A DNA stretch of 64,000 nucleotides from positions 213,783,741-213,847,740 of the forward strand of contig CM041465.1 in NCBI GenBank assembly GCA_023213395.1. Direction: 5' to 3'. The first letter of the stretch is position 1. Each line of letters begins with the position of its first letter. The notes beneath the pieces were generated by a model. That model searched no databases. It worked only from the letters and a program-made list of their open reading frames with translations, and was not told the origin of the DNA. This DNA comes from Cycas panzhihuaensis. Taxonomy: Eukaryota; Cycadophyta. The position numbers and the translations under genes are program-made. Of this stretch, positions 31,111 to 44,110 are shown piece after piece.

Positions 31111-33187
31111 AAAAAGGGTAAAATAGACAATAAATATGGAAATATATTCCAATCAACAATGTTCCTCAAGTATTAAACTAAATGTTGGATTTCTTCACCA
31201 AAATTCACTAAAATTAAATTCAAATTCAAGACGATTCTTTTGATTTAAGAAGAAGCTAGATTAATTCGTTACAGCACAAATCCATTGCACTACTGAGGTT
31301 ACTATTTAATGGTAGGGACTTCTTCAGGTAACCCTCCTTATAAATCTAAATGACTTGTGATGGATCTACTAAAGGTAGGGTTTGTACTACACCAAGCATC
31401 TCTTTAACTATGTTTTGATACAATGTGCTCTGCCCCAAAGGAAAATGCCAATATGAATAACCCCAATTCTTGCATCTAAATTCTTGTATGACCAGCCACC
31501 ATACTGCAATGAAAGAAAGGCGAATGACTCTGGAACAGATAACCTCTCCATTTCAAAAAGCAGAAGAAACAACAACGTATTGAAAATATATCGCTCCCAC
31601 TACAGTCTTTGCTTGCATCAAATTCTCCCCATATTTTAGGACCCGTTAACTGGGCCTGCCTGCATGACCTCTTATTATTTCTTTTATTCCATCTTTTTCT
31701 TTATTACCATTATCTTAGCCTTTGGACTTTAAGATAGAGAGGTATGTGCCATGTGCTTTCTCAACTACTGGTAATAGCATGGACTTGGTAGGCTCTTATC
31801 TCATCACCTTTGAGATGTGATCAATGCCAGAGTGGCCCGTGTGACATGTGCGATAGCTGCAACGATGTCACGGGTGCCATTTTTTGATTCAAAATTTTTA
31901 TTTTTTTTTATAAAGTTTAACAAAAATTAAATTAAATTATATATAATTTTAAATACGGGCGTTTAAAAACCCTAGCCCCCCTTTAGCATTTAGCCCCCAA
32001 CTTTATTAAGCCCTCATGTGACTGTAACATATGATTAAAGGGGCTAACATAACTTTATAACATTTTTTCTTTTTCTTTTTATTTTTAATTTTTTTTTATT
32101 TCATATAAGGTACCTGGAAACGTTTTACCATATCTTTTGATTGGGTCATCAGTTTCTGACGAAACCTATCCCATTGCGTTTAAAATTTTTCTAAGGTATG
32201 ATTTCAATTGGTTATATGTTATATTCAGAGTTGATTTAACCCGCTTTCAATCAATTTAAAGTCACTCATTATTTTTTAAAGTTGTTTTAAACTATTTTTA
32301 CAAAATCCTTTTTATATTAGATTATATTTTACCACCAGGTGATTATTTTCTACCCAGATCTACTCTGTAGTTATCTATTATCAACAAAATTCATCACCAT
32401 CTATTTATTTTATTTTTTAGGATTTATTTTAATTAGCGAAAGTTGCACTTTAGCATTTTTTAAACACTTTCACATAAAAGTACTTGCTGCTATTTCTATT
32501 ATAACTTTTATAGTTTACATTAGAATTTAGATCCATCAGTTTTGTTGAGAAGCTGACTCACTCCTCTTTGAACTAACACTATTATTTATAAGTTTTAAAG
32601 TGTTTTTATAGATTTTCAAAGCCATCAAAGTTGAGGCATATAATAGCCTCTAATTTATCATTATTAGATATTTACATATATTATTTCTTAAAAATTTCAA
32701 CTGAAAAGTATATGAAGTAGATCTCTAAACCATAGTTGACCATTTTACATTGTTATACAAATTTTTACTAGCATTTTTATAATATTTTAAGTCTAAGGCT
32801 CCCGTTAAGCCTAAAAAAGAGGATTGTATATTTGGTTTATTAAAATATTAAGTTGTAGGAACCCGTTTTCAGAACGTCCAGTTCTATTAAATAGTTTTTT
32901 TGTTGATCCTCAAACTGGTATAATTTCACTATTCTAACATTGTTTAGTACAACTTTGAAGTTGCTAAACTTGAATATTCAGTATATCCTAATAAGCTTTC
33001 ACTTACTTTTTGCACTTATAACAGTTACATTTACTTGATATACTTTCCAAAGGTATCTTTCATTTTTGCAAAGGTCATTACATTTCTTTCAAAGAGTATA
33101 TTTGACCTTATATAAGTTTATTCATTTATTGAGTTCTTTGACTTGGTAAAAGCATATTCTTTTTTATGTACTAAAGTTTTCTGTAAA

Positions 33188-33817
33188 ATGGCAATCAATA
33201 TTAATAGAGTACAATTTCCTATATTTGATAGCCATAACTTTTTACTATAGCATAAAATAATGTAAAATCATTTTATTACACATGATCTTTGGAACTACTT
33301 ATAGGATGACTATAATGTTAATATTAAGATAAACATTAAAAAAGATAATAAAGTCTTAGCTTTACTATTTTGCACTATAGATGATAATGTCTTTTCTAAA
33401 GTTTGTAAACTAACAACTTCCAAATCTGTGTGGGACATATTAGTTTCTACTTATAGGGGAGATACCCTCAATGAATTTAATATTGATATTATTGAGCATA
33501 TGAGACAGGTGCCAGAACAGGTGGATTGTAATAAAAAGACTAAGGAAGATTTAAGTCAAATACATGATCATCTTGTTGTATAAGAACCTAATCCTTCATT
33601 TGATGGGGAGAAATATAATGATATGATAATTGTTCATAACACAAAGTCTTCAGAAGATAAAGTTAAAGTTTTAAGAGACAAAGTCAAAGTTACATCCACA
33701 CCTCCACATTTGAATCAAGCTACATTTACCTATAGATTTTTTGTACCATTTAATGGTGAAGACACATACATTGTTATAAGGATGAGGCAAGTTAATAATG
33801 ATCAAGCTATAAAATAG
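33188..33817 (+). pseudogene. gag: Copia-type gag of J
   Basis: The frame from ATG 33188 reads INRVQFPIFDSHNFLL, then HDLWNYL, DNKVLALLFCTIDDNVFSKVCKLTTSKSVWDILVSTYRGD and LSQIHDHLVV. This is the pattern of copia gags (substrate-like N-terminus, alternating Trp blocks, TSKxxWDIL). There are several stops in the first third and one at about 33580; 33623-33817 is open. No zinc knuckle is seen. The ORF ends about 80 bases before the 3' LTR, so nothing else can fit after it. Confidence 0.7.
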
Positions 33818-33900
33818 ATCTTCAAAGTTTTTTTCAAGTATAAATTTTATAAGTTTAAAGAGAGGATAAAGTTGCTCATGATGACCATTAAGGGGGGTAA

Positions 33901-34359
33901 TGTTGGGGTTAATGATCATCACCCCACTCCCACCTTCTAATAAGGAGTGCACACCTCACTCTCACCAATTTACACATGTGAGTGCTCATATGTGAAGGTA
34001 AGTATAAGGTAAGGTTAAGTTGATTTGATTTAATTTGAGTTAGTTTCATTTGAGTTAAGTTAAGTTATATTTTATTGTTGTTTAAATTTTAGGGGTTGAG
34101 GAGTTTCCCTCCTCCCCCAAACTATATATTTGGAGGGGTGTGTAACCCTAGTGTCTTTAGATGCTGCCTACAATTTATACATTTGTAATGTTCTCTCTCA
34201 AATAATGGATTAAATACAAAGGATTTTCTATTTATACAACAATAGAATGATTATGTGTTTATGTTCTGCCCTATGCTCTATCATTTATTTTCCTTCATCT
34301 GGTATCAGAGCCAAGTTTAGCTCCTACATCTGGTATCAGAGCTAGGTTTGGCTCCTTCA
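33901..34359 (+). repeat. 3' LTR of J
   Basis: It begins TGTTGGGGTTAATG right after the purine tract. Near its end it holds two intact TGGTATCAGAGC copies (about 34301 and 34331) within the LTR itself, and ends CCTTCA before GAGTC. Confidence 0.85.
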
Positions 34360-34364
34360 GAGTC

Positions 34365-36016
34365 TACCTATACAGGTTTTATATGAATCAAAAATGTATT
34401 CACTAAAGTGACCCTATAAATTAGGTGATGGCTTTCTTTTTCTTCCTTTTTTTAATTATATTTTTCCTCTAAAGGAGGGTGGATTCAATAAAGTTGGATT
34501 AGACTTAAAGGATTTAAACTAGATACAAGACTCAAAATTATGCTAAAGGTTTAGATAAGAAGTGTATAGACTTTTATGTTTATGTTACTAGATTATTGCT
34601 ATTATATTATAGGACCATGTTATTGTTGCATTACAAAATAGTTCTTTTACGATATTTTAGGATTATCAGCAGAGAGTATTATAACTTTAACAATTTGTAT
34701 TTAAAGGTATAATAGTCTCAATAATTTTGTATTATATTTGGGAGTACCTAGGACTTGAAAATTTTAGAGTACTTATTTCTATAGACCCCTCGATAAACTT
34801 CCTAGTTGTTACTATTACTTAGCCTAAGTTCTTAGGGTATTAACTATAGAAGAATTATATTCTTATAGCCATGATAGTCATGTTGGGATATTCATGAGGA
34901 GTAATTTCCTAAAGCTAATTATTAATTAATGCATTGTATAAAATAGGTGGCCTATAGTTTTCTTGAACTAGGTAAGGTAATGGAGCTTATAAGGGTCCTC
35001 TAATATACCCAAAGATACGTGGAGGCTTAATTTTATAGTCAAGTTCTATTTAAGGCTTGTGTAAGTAGTGTTATCTATTTTACTTCACGTACATACATAT
35101 ACCCATATATACTTGGTTGATAATTACAAATCCCTATGATGTTTAAAGAGCCCTAACACAAGGTCTTTACTTAATAGTTAAGGGAAAAGAGAGGGAGGGA
35201 TTTACTACCCACTTACAACTTGTTATAGAAGTTTGGAAATTTATAGTAGAACCATAAAGAAAAAATTAATGCAAGAGATGGGATTTGTAGAATTTTACCA
35301 TAGGAACAAAAGTTTACATTTTTCTCTCCTTTTCCTACTCTTTCTTCCTTTTGATCTTATTATACTCTTATGGATGATTTGCAACTCAACTTTGATACCA
35401 CTTAGGACATGACTTGCTAATGGTTCTCTCACATACAAAAATGATAATAGAAAATTAAAAAATAAATGCAACATATTTTATTAATAATAAAATTGATTAC
35501 ATAAGTGAAGTACATAAAAGAGGACCAAGGATAACTATTGAAGACTAAAAAGTATCATAGCATAATTCTCTTAAAGAAAATAATTATATAATAACCTCCT
35601 ATAACTCATGACCCTTAAATAAATAAAAGAGGGCCTTTTCTAAGTAGTCTTATTGCCAAGTCAAATGACCTTTTATTTCATTAGTGGACTTAAATAGCCT
35701 ATGTATAAAGGTTAATAACTAAAACTTAATCACCTAGTACCTTGGTCATATGTACTAGTACTATGATTCTGCTAACATGTAGTTATGTAATAGTTGATGA
35801 GAAAACCTCTTGAAAAGTTCCACCAATTATGGTTATAATCTAAAAATTTATCAACCTACTCCTAAGCTTATTCACCCAAATATTTTTAAATATGTAAGAA
35901 AAAATATTCAAAAGAAAAAATTGAGGTCAATCATTTTCTTGTAGTTAAATTCATGGTTATTTTAAGTTACAATAACAAATTTTAGGCCCTATAGATAATG
36001 ACAAACAATAAGTTAA
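34365..36016. other. Non-coding stretch with an orphan minus-strand primer site
   Basis: 1.65 kb without a gene. On the minus strand TGGTATCAAAGTTG (about 35400-35387) looks like an initiator-Met primer site, so 35403-36016 could be the end of an otherwise unrecognised 5' LTR and 34365-35386 its leader. No second LTR is found to support it. Confidence 0.3.
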
Positions 36017-36027
36017 TTTTTTTTTTT

Positions 36028-36322
36028 GATATGGTTTAAATAGATGAGGGGATTTAGAAGGGGACCCCAATCCATTTATATAGTCTGCCTAAAAGGCCCA
36101 TAAAACTATCGCGACAAGCCCACAGCTTGGCTAAAATCTATGGATGTTAAACCTGCTATTAACTCCCCCTTCCATTGATAAGCCTAACAGCTAGCTCAAA
36201 AATTTCCATGACATGCCCAATGGCTAGCACAACTCCTATCTAGGATTGATACCCTCTAAGTCCTTCCTAGCCAGACCTATAAAATCTCTTCTAGGAACAT
36301 ATCCCTCTATAACTCATTCTTT
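36028..36322 (-). other. 3' UTR of L1-2
   Basis: Non-coding 295 bases sharing GGGCTTGTC and the CCATATC-A(n) end with L1-1. Confidence 0.7.
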
Positions 36323-39300
36323 TTAACTTGGACCCTCACAATTGGCCAACCCATCAGCAACCCCATTGCTTTCCTTATAGGTATGGTTAATTTGAATATT
36401 AGTTCTTCCTTTTAGAGTCTCCTTAACATCATTTAGCAGAGCTCTATATCTCAAGTCTAGATCTGCTTCCCCTTTAATAAGCTTTATAACATTCAATGAA
36501 TCCCCTTCAAGAATAACTCTGTCATGGTCCTCTATGGATATCATCACCACTACTTTATACATAGCTTCTATCTCAGCTCAATGGTTACTTTGGGACCCAT
36601 AATAATCTGTGAAGGCCCATATCACCTTCCCATTAACATTTCTGCAGACCCCACCTCCACTCGCTTTGCCAGGATTGCCTTTCGCTACACTATTAAAATT
36701 TACTCTCACCTAGCTTTCCAGGGAAGGATCCCATTTACACTACCTTTTTTATCTCATTTTAACTTTGGGGTCTATTCCCTACTTTTCTAATATCTTCCCT
36801 TCCTTAGGAGGTAAATAATTCTCCTCATCCTCCTCCTCCTTCAGGGTCTCTCTCAAGGTCCCAAAGATCATCGTGAAGTGCTTGACTTCATCCATATGTT
36901 TTCCTTGGAAGATTCTTCTATTCCTCTCTTTCTAGAGGTTCCACATCATCATTGGCATTGATGTGATCCAAAAGAACTTCAAAGCTCTACTCCTAAAGGG
37001 GCATGTCTAAGAAGAAGCGAGATCTCTCACTGTACTAGGAAGAACCCATGAATAGGGGCAATGTAGTAATATGTGGTCAAGGGACTCCTCCTCAACCTTG
37101 GATAATATGCATCTACTCACCATCATAAACCCTCTTTTCTTAAGATTATCCATGGTTAGGATTTTATTCTTTAAACAAAGCCACCAAAAGACATCTACCT
37201 TAGGAATTAACTTAGTCTCTAGATACCCCCAAGTAATTTGTCACTAATGAGGCTTTTTTCTGATAGCAAAAACATGTATCCTATATTAACTAAATAGTCC
37301 CTAGTGTAGGATCTAGGCCAAATCATAGCATCCTCATTAGGGAACTTATGAATGTAACTTCTAACTAGCTAATTTCTTAAGGCTACAATTTGATCCTTTC
37401 CCCTATTGTTAGGGGGAAAATCCTTAAAGCATCTCCAAATATTTAAGCCATCACAACTTTCCTAGTAATCTTTCACTTTTCTCCCATAGACCCTCTCATA
37501 GGTATTATGGATTGAGCCTAAAGAGGATCTCTCCTTCAACTGGGGCCTCCCACACCAAACATCCTCCAAGAGATTTATTTTTTCACCATTCCCCAAGCTC
37601 CACTAGACTACCGCTGCAAGTATCTTCCTCACATGAATGAGGCTTCTCCAAATCATAGAGCCACCCTTACCTGAAAGGTCATCCCTTAGGTACTTTTTAC
37701 CCCTAAGATATTTTTGTATCATGATTCTACACCATATTTTGTTGTCCTCCTTAGACAAGCTCTAACCAAGCTTTACCACTAAAGCCTTGTTGAAGTAAGC
37801 TATATCTTTCATATTCAGTCCTCCTTCCTGTTTAGAAAGACAAACTTTCTCCCAAGCCACAAGGTGAATCCTATCCCTATCCTCCACTCCTGATCACATG
37901 AACCTCTTTTGAATGGATTCAAGGTGAATAATAATTTTAATTGAACATCTAAATAGAGACATCATGTAAGTTGGAATACTCTGTAGAGAGGCAATCAATA
38001 GATATAATTTACTTGCAGGCTCAATAGAGCCCCTTTCCATCCCACTAGTTTCCTCTAGACCTGATTAATAATAGGGTTCCAAAGCTCCTTCTCCATTTTC
38101 TCCATAAAGAGGGGCATTCCTAAGTAAAAGGTCGGGATCTTCCAAATATGCATTCCTAGAATCCTATTAATAGCCCCTTAGGTTCTTGCCAAGGTATTCA
38201 AGAAGAAGATACTATTTTTATTGAGGTTAATCTTCTGGTTTATTGCCTTCTCAAACCTAGATAACTCAAATTTAATAGCTCTGGCCTCTGTAATTATAGC
38301 TCTGCCTAATAGGATATTGTCATCGACAAAATACCAATGGATAACATTACCCACTCTTGATGTAGGCTTTAGTCCCAAAATCTTTCCTATCCTCCTAACT
38401 TCCTCTAGGGACCTTCTCAGCATTTTAGCCATGATAATAAAGAGATACAAAGCTAAGGGGTCTCCTTGTTGAAGGGCCTTGAAGTCAAGGAAAAACGTCA
38501 TTGACATACCATTCACTATAACCAAAAACTTTGACTTTGATATGCAACTATTAATCTAGTTCCCCACCTGGTCACTAAACCTAAAGGCTTTGATGCATTC
38601 CTTCAAACAATCCTATGAAACTCTATCATAGGCCTTGGATAGATCTATTTTTATAATCATACTAGCTTACTTCCTCTGAGATGTCAAATGGACTATTTCA
38701 TGCACCATAGCTATTCCATCTAGGATTTGCCTGCCTTTAATAAAACCATCCTAGTTAGAAGATATAATCAATGGAAGGATTCCTTTTAATCTATTAGCTA
38801 GTATCTTTGCCAAAATTTTATATTTCACATTACACAGGCTTGTCGGCCTGAAGTCTTCCATTTTTTTTACTTTTGTTTTCTTCAGAATGAGGACCAGGAA
38901 AGTAGCTTGCCATTCCCCATGGATCTTGCTATTCACATAAAACTCTGATACCACCTCAAGGAGATCATCCTTGATAATATCCTAACACTCTTGGAAGAAG
39001 CCTAGAGGGAAGCTATATGAACCCAGAGCTTTCTCCTTCTTCATACCAAACATAGCTCTTCTCACTTCTTCCATTGAGAAGGGGGATTCTAAGGCTCTAT
39101 TCAATTCTTTCCCAAGTTCCTTGGGAATCATATCTAACATCTCTCTCCTAGCCTTAGCATCTAGGAACTCGTGTTCATTGAATAAATCCCTAAAGTACTC
39201 CACTACAACATCCTTGATGCCTCTATGTTATGAAATTTCCTCACCATCCTTATTGAGTAGCACCTTGATATGGTTGCATGTTTTGCATTTTAGGGTGGTC

Positions 39301-40400
39301 ATATGAAAAAAAATTATATTTTTGTCTCCGTCCAGCCACATGGCTCTAGATTTTTGTCTCTAGTGAATTTCTTCTTTTAACAAAATTTCCTCTAACTTGT
39401 TTAAAAGACCTCTCTCACTCTAGTGTAAACACTGAGATCTCCCTTCTTCCTATATTTTCATCTCCAAATCCTTGAGTTCTCCTAAGATATGGTTCTTAAT
39501 TCCAAATATATTCCTATGAATGTTCTTATTCCAATCTTTCACTTGGCTCTTTACCTACTTTAACTTTTTGGAGAATCTTAGCATAATACATCCTTCGGTC
39601 AAGATCTTCTACCAGTGTGTGATCAAATCATGAAGGTCCTGATCTTTTTTCCACATCATCTCAAATCTAAAGGAGGGTCCCATATACCTCTTGTTATTAG
39701 TAAAGTTCAAGACTAGTGGAGAGTGATCTAAAACTGATATAGGCATCGCTTCAAGAGTAATATTGATGTACTGGCTAGCCCATACATAGTTTACCAAGAT
39801 TATGTCTATCTTGACTTGTATGTGGTGCTCTCTTAGTCTTTTATTAGACCAGGTATATTTAGGCCCTCTAAGGGGGACGTCCATCACTCCCCCATTTTGC
39901 GTAAGCTCCCCCAAGTCTTCCATGCTCTTAGACTAATCCCCTTGACCTCCTTTCTTTTCCCCAGGTGACAAGGACATATTAAAATCTCCAACGATCACCC
40001 ATGGCCCCCTAGTCCTTGTGAGCTTTTAACAAACTGTCCCATAGGTATTTCCTCCCATCCTACATTAGCAGAGCATAGACATTTGTAATTAACCATTTTG
40101 GATTGGAATTTTTGTCAGTCAACTAGTTGGATAAGAAATGGTCCTAAGAAATACAAATCTCTTCTTCCTAGCTTCTAGGGTTCCACATGGTGGCCAAGCC
40201 ACTCGAGCCTCTACTCCTATCTCTAATAATCTTCTTATATTCCCTCCAGACCTTATTAATGATATCTTTGTTTCTTACATCTACTTTGGTCTCCTACAGA
40301 AGGAGAATATCTAGCTCATGGCTAGAATGAAAGTCTCTCACCATTTTGTATTTATGAGGGGCATTTATGCCCTAGATATTCCAGGAAGTAAATTTTATAA
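36323..40400 (-). pseudogene. L1-2 ORF2: endonuclease, reverse transcriptase, RNase H
   Basis: On the minus strand, endonuclease starts near 40398 (IIKFTSWNI, ATG apparently changed to ATA) and keeps ETKVDVRNKD, TNVYA and DHSPLVL (39710-39730). RT reads KALGSYSFPLGFF (39000), ILAKILANRLKGILP, LQQGDPLALYLFIIMA and FVDD at 38330-38319. The stretch 36800-37900 is the C-terminal part, heavily broken. RNase H (36323-36760) keeps AEIEAMYK-like spacing, ILEGDSLNVIKLIKGE and ESNGVADGLAN. RNase H is in a different frame from RT. Stops and frameshifts are spread throughout. Confidence 0.85.
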
Positions 40401-40976
40401 TAACCCTTCCCTTTCCTCCCAAAGGAATCAACATATTTTACTCCTTATTTTAGGCCCCTACCCTCCTCCATCCCTTAATGTATATTGAATACCCTGATCT
40501 ATCTACATAACATCTTCTCTTTCTTGTAAAACTTTAGAGGAGGGTCTTCCGGGCCTCTTTTCACTTATGAGGTCTAGGCCTTTTATCTGATCCAATTCCT
40601 TAGGTCCCTTTTAAAATCTTTTCTTAACTTTCCAAACCTTCTCTATTTTCCTTTGATCCTCTTGAGGGGGTGTAAGCTCTTCCAAATGAGGGACATCTAT
40701 CACTTCTAATGGGGTTACTTTACCTGATATGGCCTTAGGCTCCACCTTCTCTTGGTGCTCTTTGCTTTTGGGTATAAGGTTCTTGATGCCCTCCTCCCTC
40801 TCTTCAACATCCCCTTCTTCAGAGTGGGTATCCTCCTTCTCCATATTAAAATTTTCCCCATCTATTGATGGAGGCTCTTCTTCTGGTTCTTTCCCACTAT
40901 CTATCAAGACATGTTCCTCCACCTCTTCCCCAACATTTGTAGGACCTGTTTCCTCTCTTTTTTTCTCAATATTTTC
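40401..40976 (-). pseudogene. L1-2 ORF1, C-terminal part
   Basis: The minus-strand frame 40997-40611 (its first bases lie in C's LTR) encodes a Glu/Lys-rich, low-complexity tail (KEPEEEPPSIDGENF, EEGDVEEREEG), like the charged tail of L1-1 ORF1. A short spacer separates it from ORF2. It is cut at 40976 by element C. Confidence 0.7.
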
Positions 40977-41115
40977 TATTAGATAATGTGACAACAATAT
41001 TTTGGAGGCTAAAATTTTGACAGGTTAGCAACATAATTTCTCCCCCAAACTTCCTTAAGGGGATCTAAGGGGGGCAAGAGCCCCCCTTGGCCAAGGGGTG
41101 TGAGGGCACCAGAAC
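40977..41115 (+). repeat. 5' LTR of C, first part
   Basis: Starts TATTAGATAATGTGAC (TG of the end changed to TA) and aligns with 52484-52620. It ends with AGAAC (41111-41115), the left target duplication of D. Confidence 0.88.
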
Positions 41116-42164
41116 TAATCCAAATTTGAATAGAAAAGTAAAGACTTAGTCCAATCGAAACAAATTTAGAACAAATTTATAATAATGTTACATTAATTTA
41201 AAAATATTTAGAATTTTCCTTACAAAATTCCTTATGTTTATGCTCTATTGAGCATGCATAGGACTGCTACAATAAATTGGAAGAGAAGAAATGAGTGTAG
41301 GGAATATTTTGGGCTATTACACACTCTTTGGAATCATTACCAATGAATTGTGTGAGAAGTTTTGGTTGTCATTCAACCAAAAACCCTTTTCTTGGAGATA
41401 ATTTCCACCGGCATCTCTTCCTTGTACTGCTATGACTGGTCTTTTCTTCCCTTAGCTATAACTATGCCTTCTTGGGCTCCTTCACTACCCCCACAAATAG
41501 ATCTGGGTATTTTTCTATTGCCCCTTTTGTCTGTTTTCTTCTTGCAGTTCCTTTCATTTTCTCCTATGCAGTTTTCCTGTTTTGGAGCCATTCTTTTTTT
41601 TTTGGAAAGCTTTTACATCAACTCCCCTTAAATCTTGCTCCTCTTACTGCATTTACGGCTACTGGGTATCCCTACATTTTTTCCTTGAAGAAATTATGTC
41701 ATTTAAAATCCTGCTTGCGTATAAATGGTTTTCTGTTTTAGTTTTTTTAATGAACTATTGAATGGTTGAAAAAAAAAAAACTTAAATCCATTTATTAAAG
41801 GGTTTTCTCTCTTCTATTATGTAGAGGACATGTATAAAAATGTCCTCCTAAAATTTCATGTGAAACGAACTCATTTTTCCTTGTTAAAATTGCTGTAATT
41901 TTTTCATTTTCTATTTTCTGCAATCGTTGCACTTGCAGTCCACACTGGTTACACTTGGTTACACCTGTAGACCACTCAGTTGCACTTAGTTACACTTGTA
42001 GACCACTTGGTTACACTTGTAGTCCACTTGGTTGAACTTGTTTTGCATTTTTTAAGCATCTCAATGGCATTTTTCTACTAAATGAAGGTTACAAATATGA
42101 AAAATAAGTATAATAAGGTATTTTAAAAAAAGTATTATGAATTTAAAGATCCAAAAATAGATCA
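41116..42164 (-). repeat. 3' LTR of D
   Basis: Matches 46880-47909 throughout. It holds a small repeat array at about 41935-42040 (TTACACTTGTAGACCACTTGG and variants, about 20-base period). The minus-strand purine tract AAAAAAAGGGAGTTT (about 42165-42179) abuts it. Confidence 0.92.
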
Positions 42165-42202
42165 AAACTCCCTTTTTTTAGGAGTTCATTACCTCATGAA
42201 CC

Positions 42203-42640
42203 TTATAGTTGTAGATGAGGGAATTTGACTTTCCCTTTTTCCCTATTGTACCATTTTACCTTACTCGGTACTTGTCCTTTTTTTGCAATCCTAAAGGACT
42301 CGATTGTGCCTCCTCGAGTCTTGGTTTGCTTCCTTTGAAGAATGTAATCATTTTGCATTGGTTCCTCTTTCTCTATTTGTAACTCCTCTGGATTTGGTAA
42401 GAGTGGAACTCTGTCTTCATCTTCATCCAACATGGATGGCTCGAACATCTTTAGATTCTCAACATTCACTACGGAATATATCTTCATGAATTCTGGAAGT
42501 TCAAGATGGAAAGTATTTTTCCCAATCTTCTTCAAGATTGTAAAAGGACCATAACGTATAGGCATTAGCTTTTTGCCTTCACCTTGTAATAGTTTCTTAC
42601 TGAGGTGCAACCAAAATCTATCTCCTTCCTTAAAGGAATG
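42203..42640 (-). pseudogene. Integrase C-terminus of D with chromodomain-like tail
   Basis: Minus strand. GEGKKLMPIRYGPFTILKKIG, then FHLELPEFMKIYSVVNVENLK is the integrase C-terminal fold of plant chromoviruses. The last 50 residues (DYILQRKQTKTRGGTIESF, then KGQVPSKVKWY) have the layout of a chromodomain, which can steer insertion to modified chromatin; some aromatic residues are missing, so this is a cautious call. The 135-codon frame 42610-42203 is open. Confidence 0.65.
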
Positions 42641-43720
42641 GATGGTTTTATGTGCACCATGCCTTTGTTTGTATCTCTATTGAGATTTTTGAAGTTGCTC
42701 TTCAATCTGTTGATGGATTTTTCTGATTCTTTCCAAGAATCTTTGTGCCTTCTCATCTCTTTCTTCCTCCTTTCCATTTCTTGTAGAAAGTTGAGCAGAA
42801 AATTCTAGATCAAAAGGATTTGCAGGTAGAAATCCCAAACATACCTCAAATGGTGATTTCTGTGTTGAGCTATGGATAACTCTATTGAAGGCAAATTGCA
42901 AGAATGGGAAACTTTCATCCCAAGTCTTAGGATGCTTGGCATTGTATCCTTGTAATAGTTGCACCAATGTCTTGTTGATGACTTCAGTCTGGGCGTTTGT
43001 TTGAGGATGAAAAGTTGTACTCATCTTCAGCTTCATATCCATCATTCCCCAAAATATTTGCTAAAAATGACTGAGAAATCTGTTGTCTTGATAAAAAATG
43101 ATTGAGTTGGGAAGTCTAAAATGCTTCCAAACATGCTGGAAAAATATCTAGCTATGTCTTCTCCTGTATGTGTCTTCTTACATGGAATCAACACCACCAT
43201 TTTACTGAACCGATCAACAACTACAAACAAATAATCCATACCATTTTTGGTTTGTGGTAGTCCTCCAAGGAAATCTATGGAGATACTCTCCCATGGTCAT
43301 GATAGAATAAGAAGTGGAATATACAATCCAAATTTCCTATTGGATGGCTTTGATGTGCTACCTAATGTATATCCTCGTACTACTGTAGTCACATCTTACT
43401 ATATATTTGGCTAATACATGTATCGCTGCAAGTTTAGCAATGTCTTTCCTACTCTAAAGTGTCCTACAACTTGAGAGGTGTGAGCTTCTCTTACCCACTT
43501 CATTTGGTCTACATACTTTGGGATGCAAAACTTATCTTACTTGAAGAGAAGGCCATCTTGCAGCTTGCCTATTGTAGCTACTCAAAGATAGGCTTAAATA
43601 CCTCATCTTCCAAGTATATTCAACATATTTATCATGGCAGAAAGATTCAAATTGCATAGCTACCAACAAACTAGAAATACCTTACTATTGAGGAGGTCTG
43701 GACAACAAGTCTACAATTTT
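42641..43720 (-). pseudogene. Integrase core of D
   Basis: MDYLFVVVDRFSKMVVLIPCKK (43239-43170) carries the first catalytic Asp. FYQDN-type sequence near 43090 carries the second. HPQTNAQTEVINKTLVQLL (about 43010) carries the Glu, followed by FLQFAFNRVIHSSTQKSPFEVCLGFLP. There is a frame change near 43045. The zinc-binding part upstream (43250-43700) is badly decayed. Confidence 0.85.
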
Positions 43721-44110
43721 ATTTATCGTGCCTTTCTTGTACTTAACCATAATGTGAAACTGTTGTAAATAGGACATCCACTTCATGTGCCTAGCCTACT
43801 ACAATTTGGACTGAGCCTGTAAGAATTGTAAAGGCTTATGGTCAGTGTGGATGACCACCTCTTTTCCCAACAAATATGGTCTCCAATGCTTGATTACTTG
43901 GTGTAATGCATAGAGCTCCTTATCATAAGTTAGGTAGTTTATGATAACTCCATTAAATATCTCTAAATGGTATGTTATTGATCTTCTCTCTTGCTTCAAC
44001 ACTGCTCCCATGGCATAGCCTAAAGCATCGGCCTCTAATTCAAATGGTTCTATAATGAGGGTAAGGCTAATACTAGTGCCTCACAAATTTTTTGCTTCAA
44101 AAGCCTAAAA
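43721..44110 (-). pseudogene. RNase H of D
   Basis: Minus strand 44011-43799 is open: MGAVLKQERRSITYHLEIF, YDKELYALHQVIKHWRPYLLGKEVVIHTDHKPLQFLQAQSKL, the standard gypsy RNase H with HTDHK. It is followed, after stops, by KGTINKIVDLLSRPP. Confidence 0.85.

Larger units (their letters stand above)
29289..33187 (+). other. Long non-coding leader of J
   Basis: Very AT-rich, no gene on either strand. It includes the 20-bp tandem repeat (29719-29905), longer flanking direct repeats with AAATATTTGACCATTT (about 29600, 29670, 29940) and a SINE-like segment on the minus strand (about 30990-31110). A hidden older insertion cannot be excluded. Confidence 0.5.
28821..34359 (+). mobile_element. Gag-only LTR retrotransposon J with copia-type gag
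   Basis: LTRs at 28821-29274 and 33901-34359 align along their whole length (roughly nine in ten positions by eye). The 3' LTR is preceded by purine tract AAGGGGGGTAA. Flanks GAGTT and GAGTC fit a 5-bp target duplication with one change. The interior has 3.9 kb of non-coding DNA, then a decayed gag reaching almost to the 3' LTR. Protease, integrase and RT are absent. It would depend on enzymes of another copia element. Confidence 0.85.

Noticed and set aside
32339-32530. Small hydrophobic frame in the leader of J
   Set aside because: The AT-rich sequence gives Ile/Phe/Leu-rich translations by chance; there is no start context or match.
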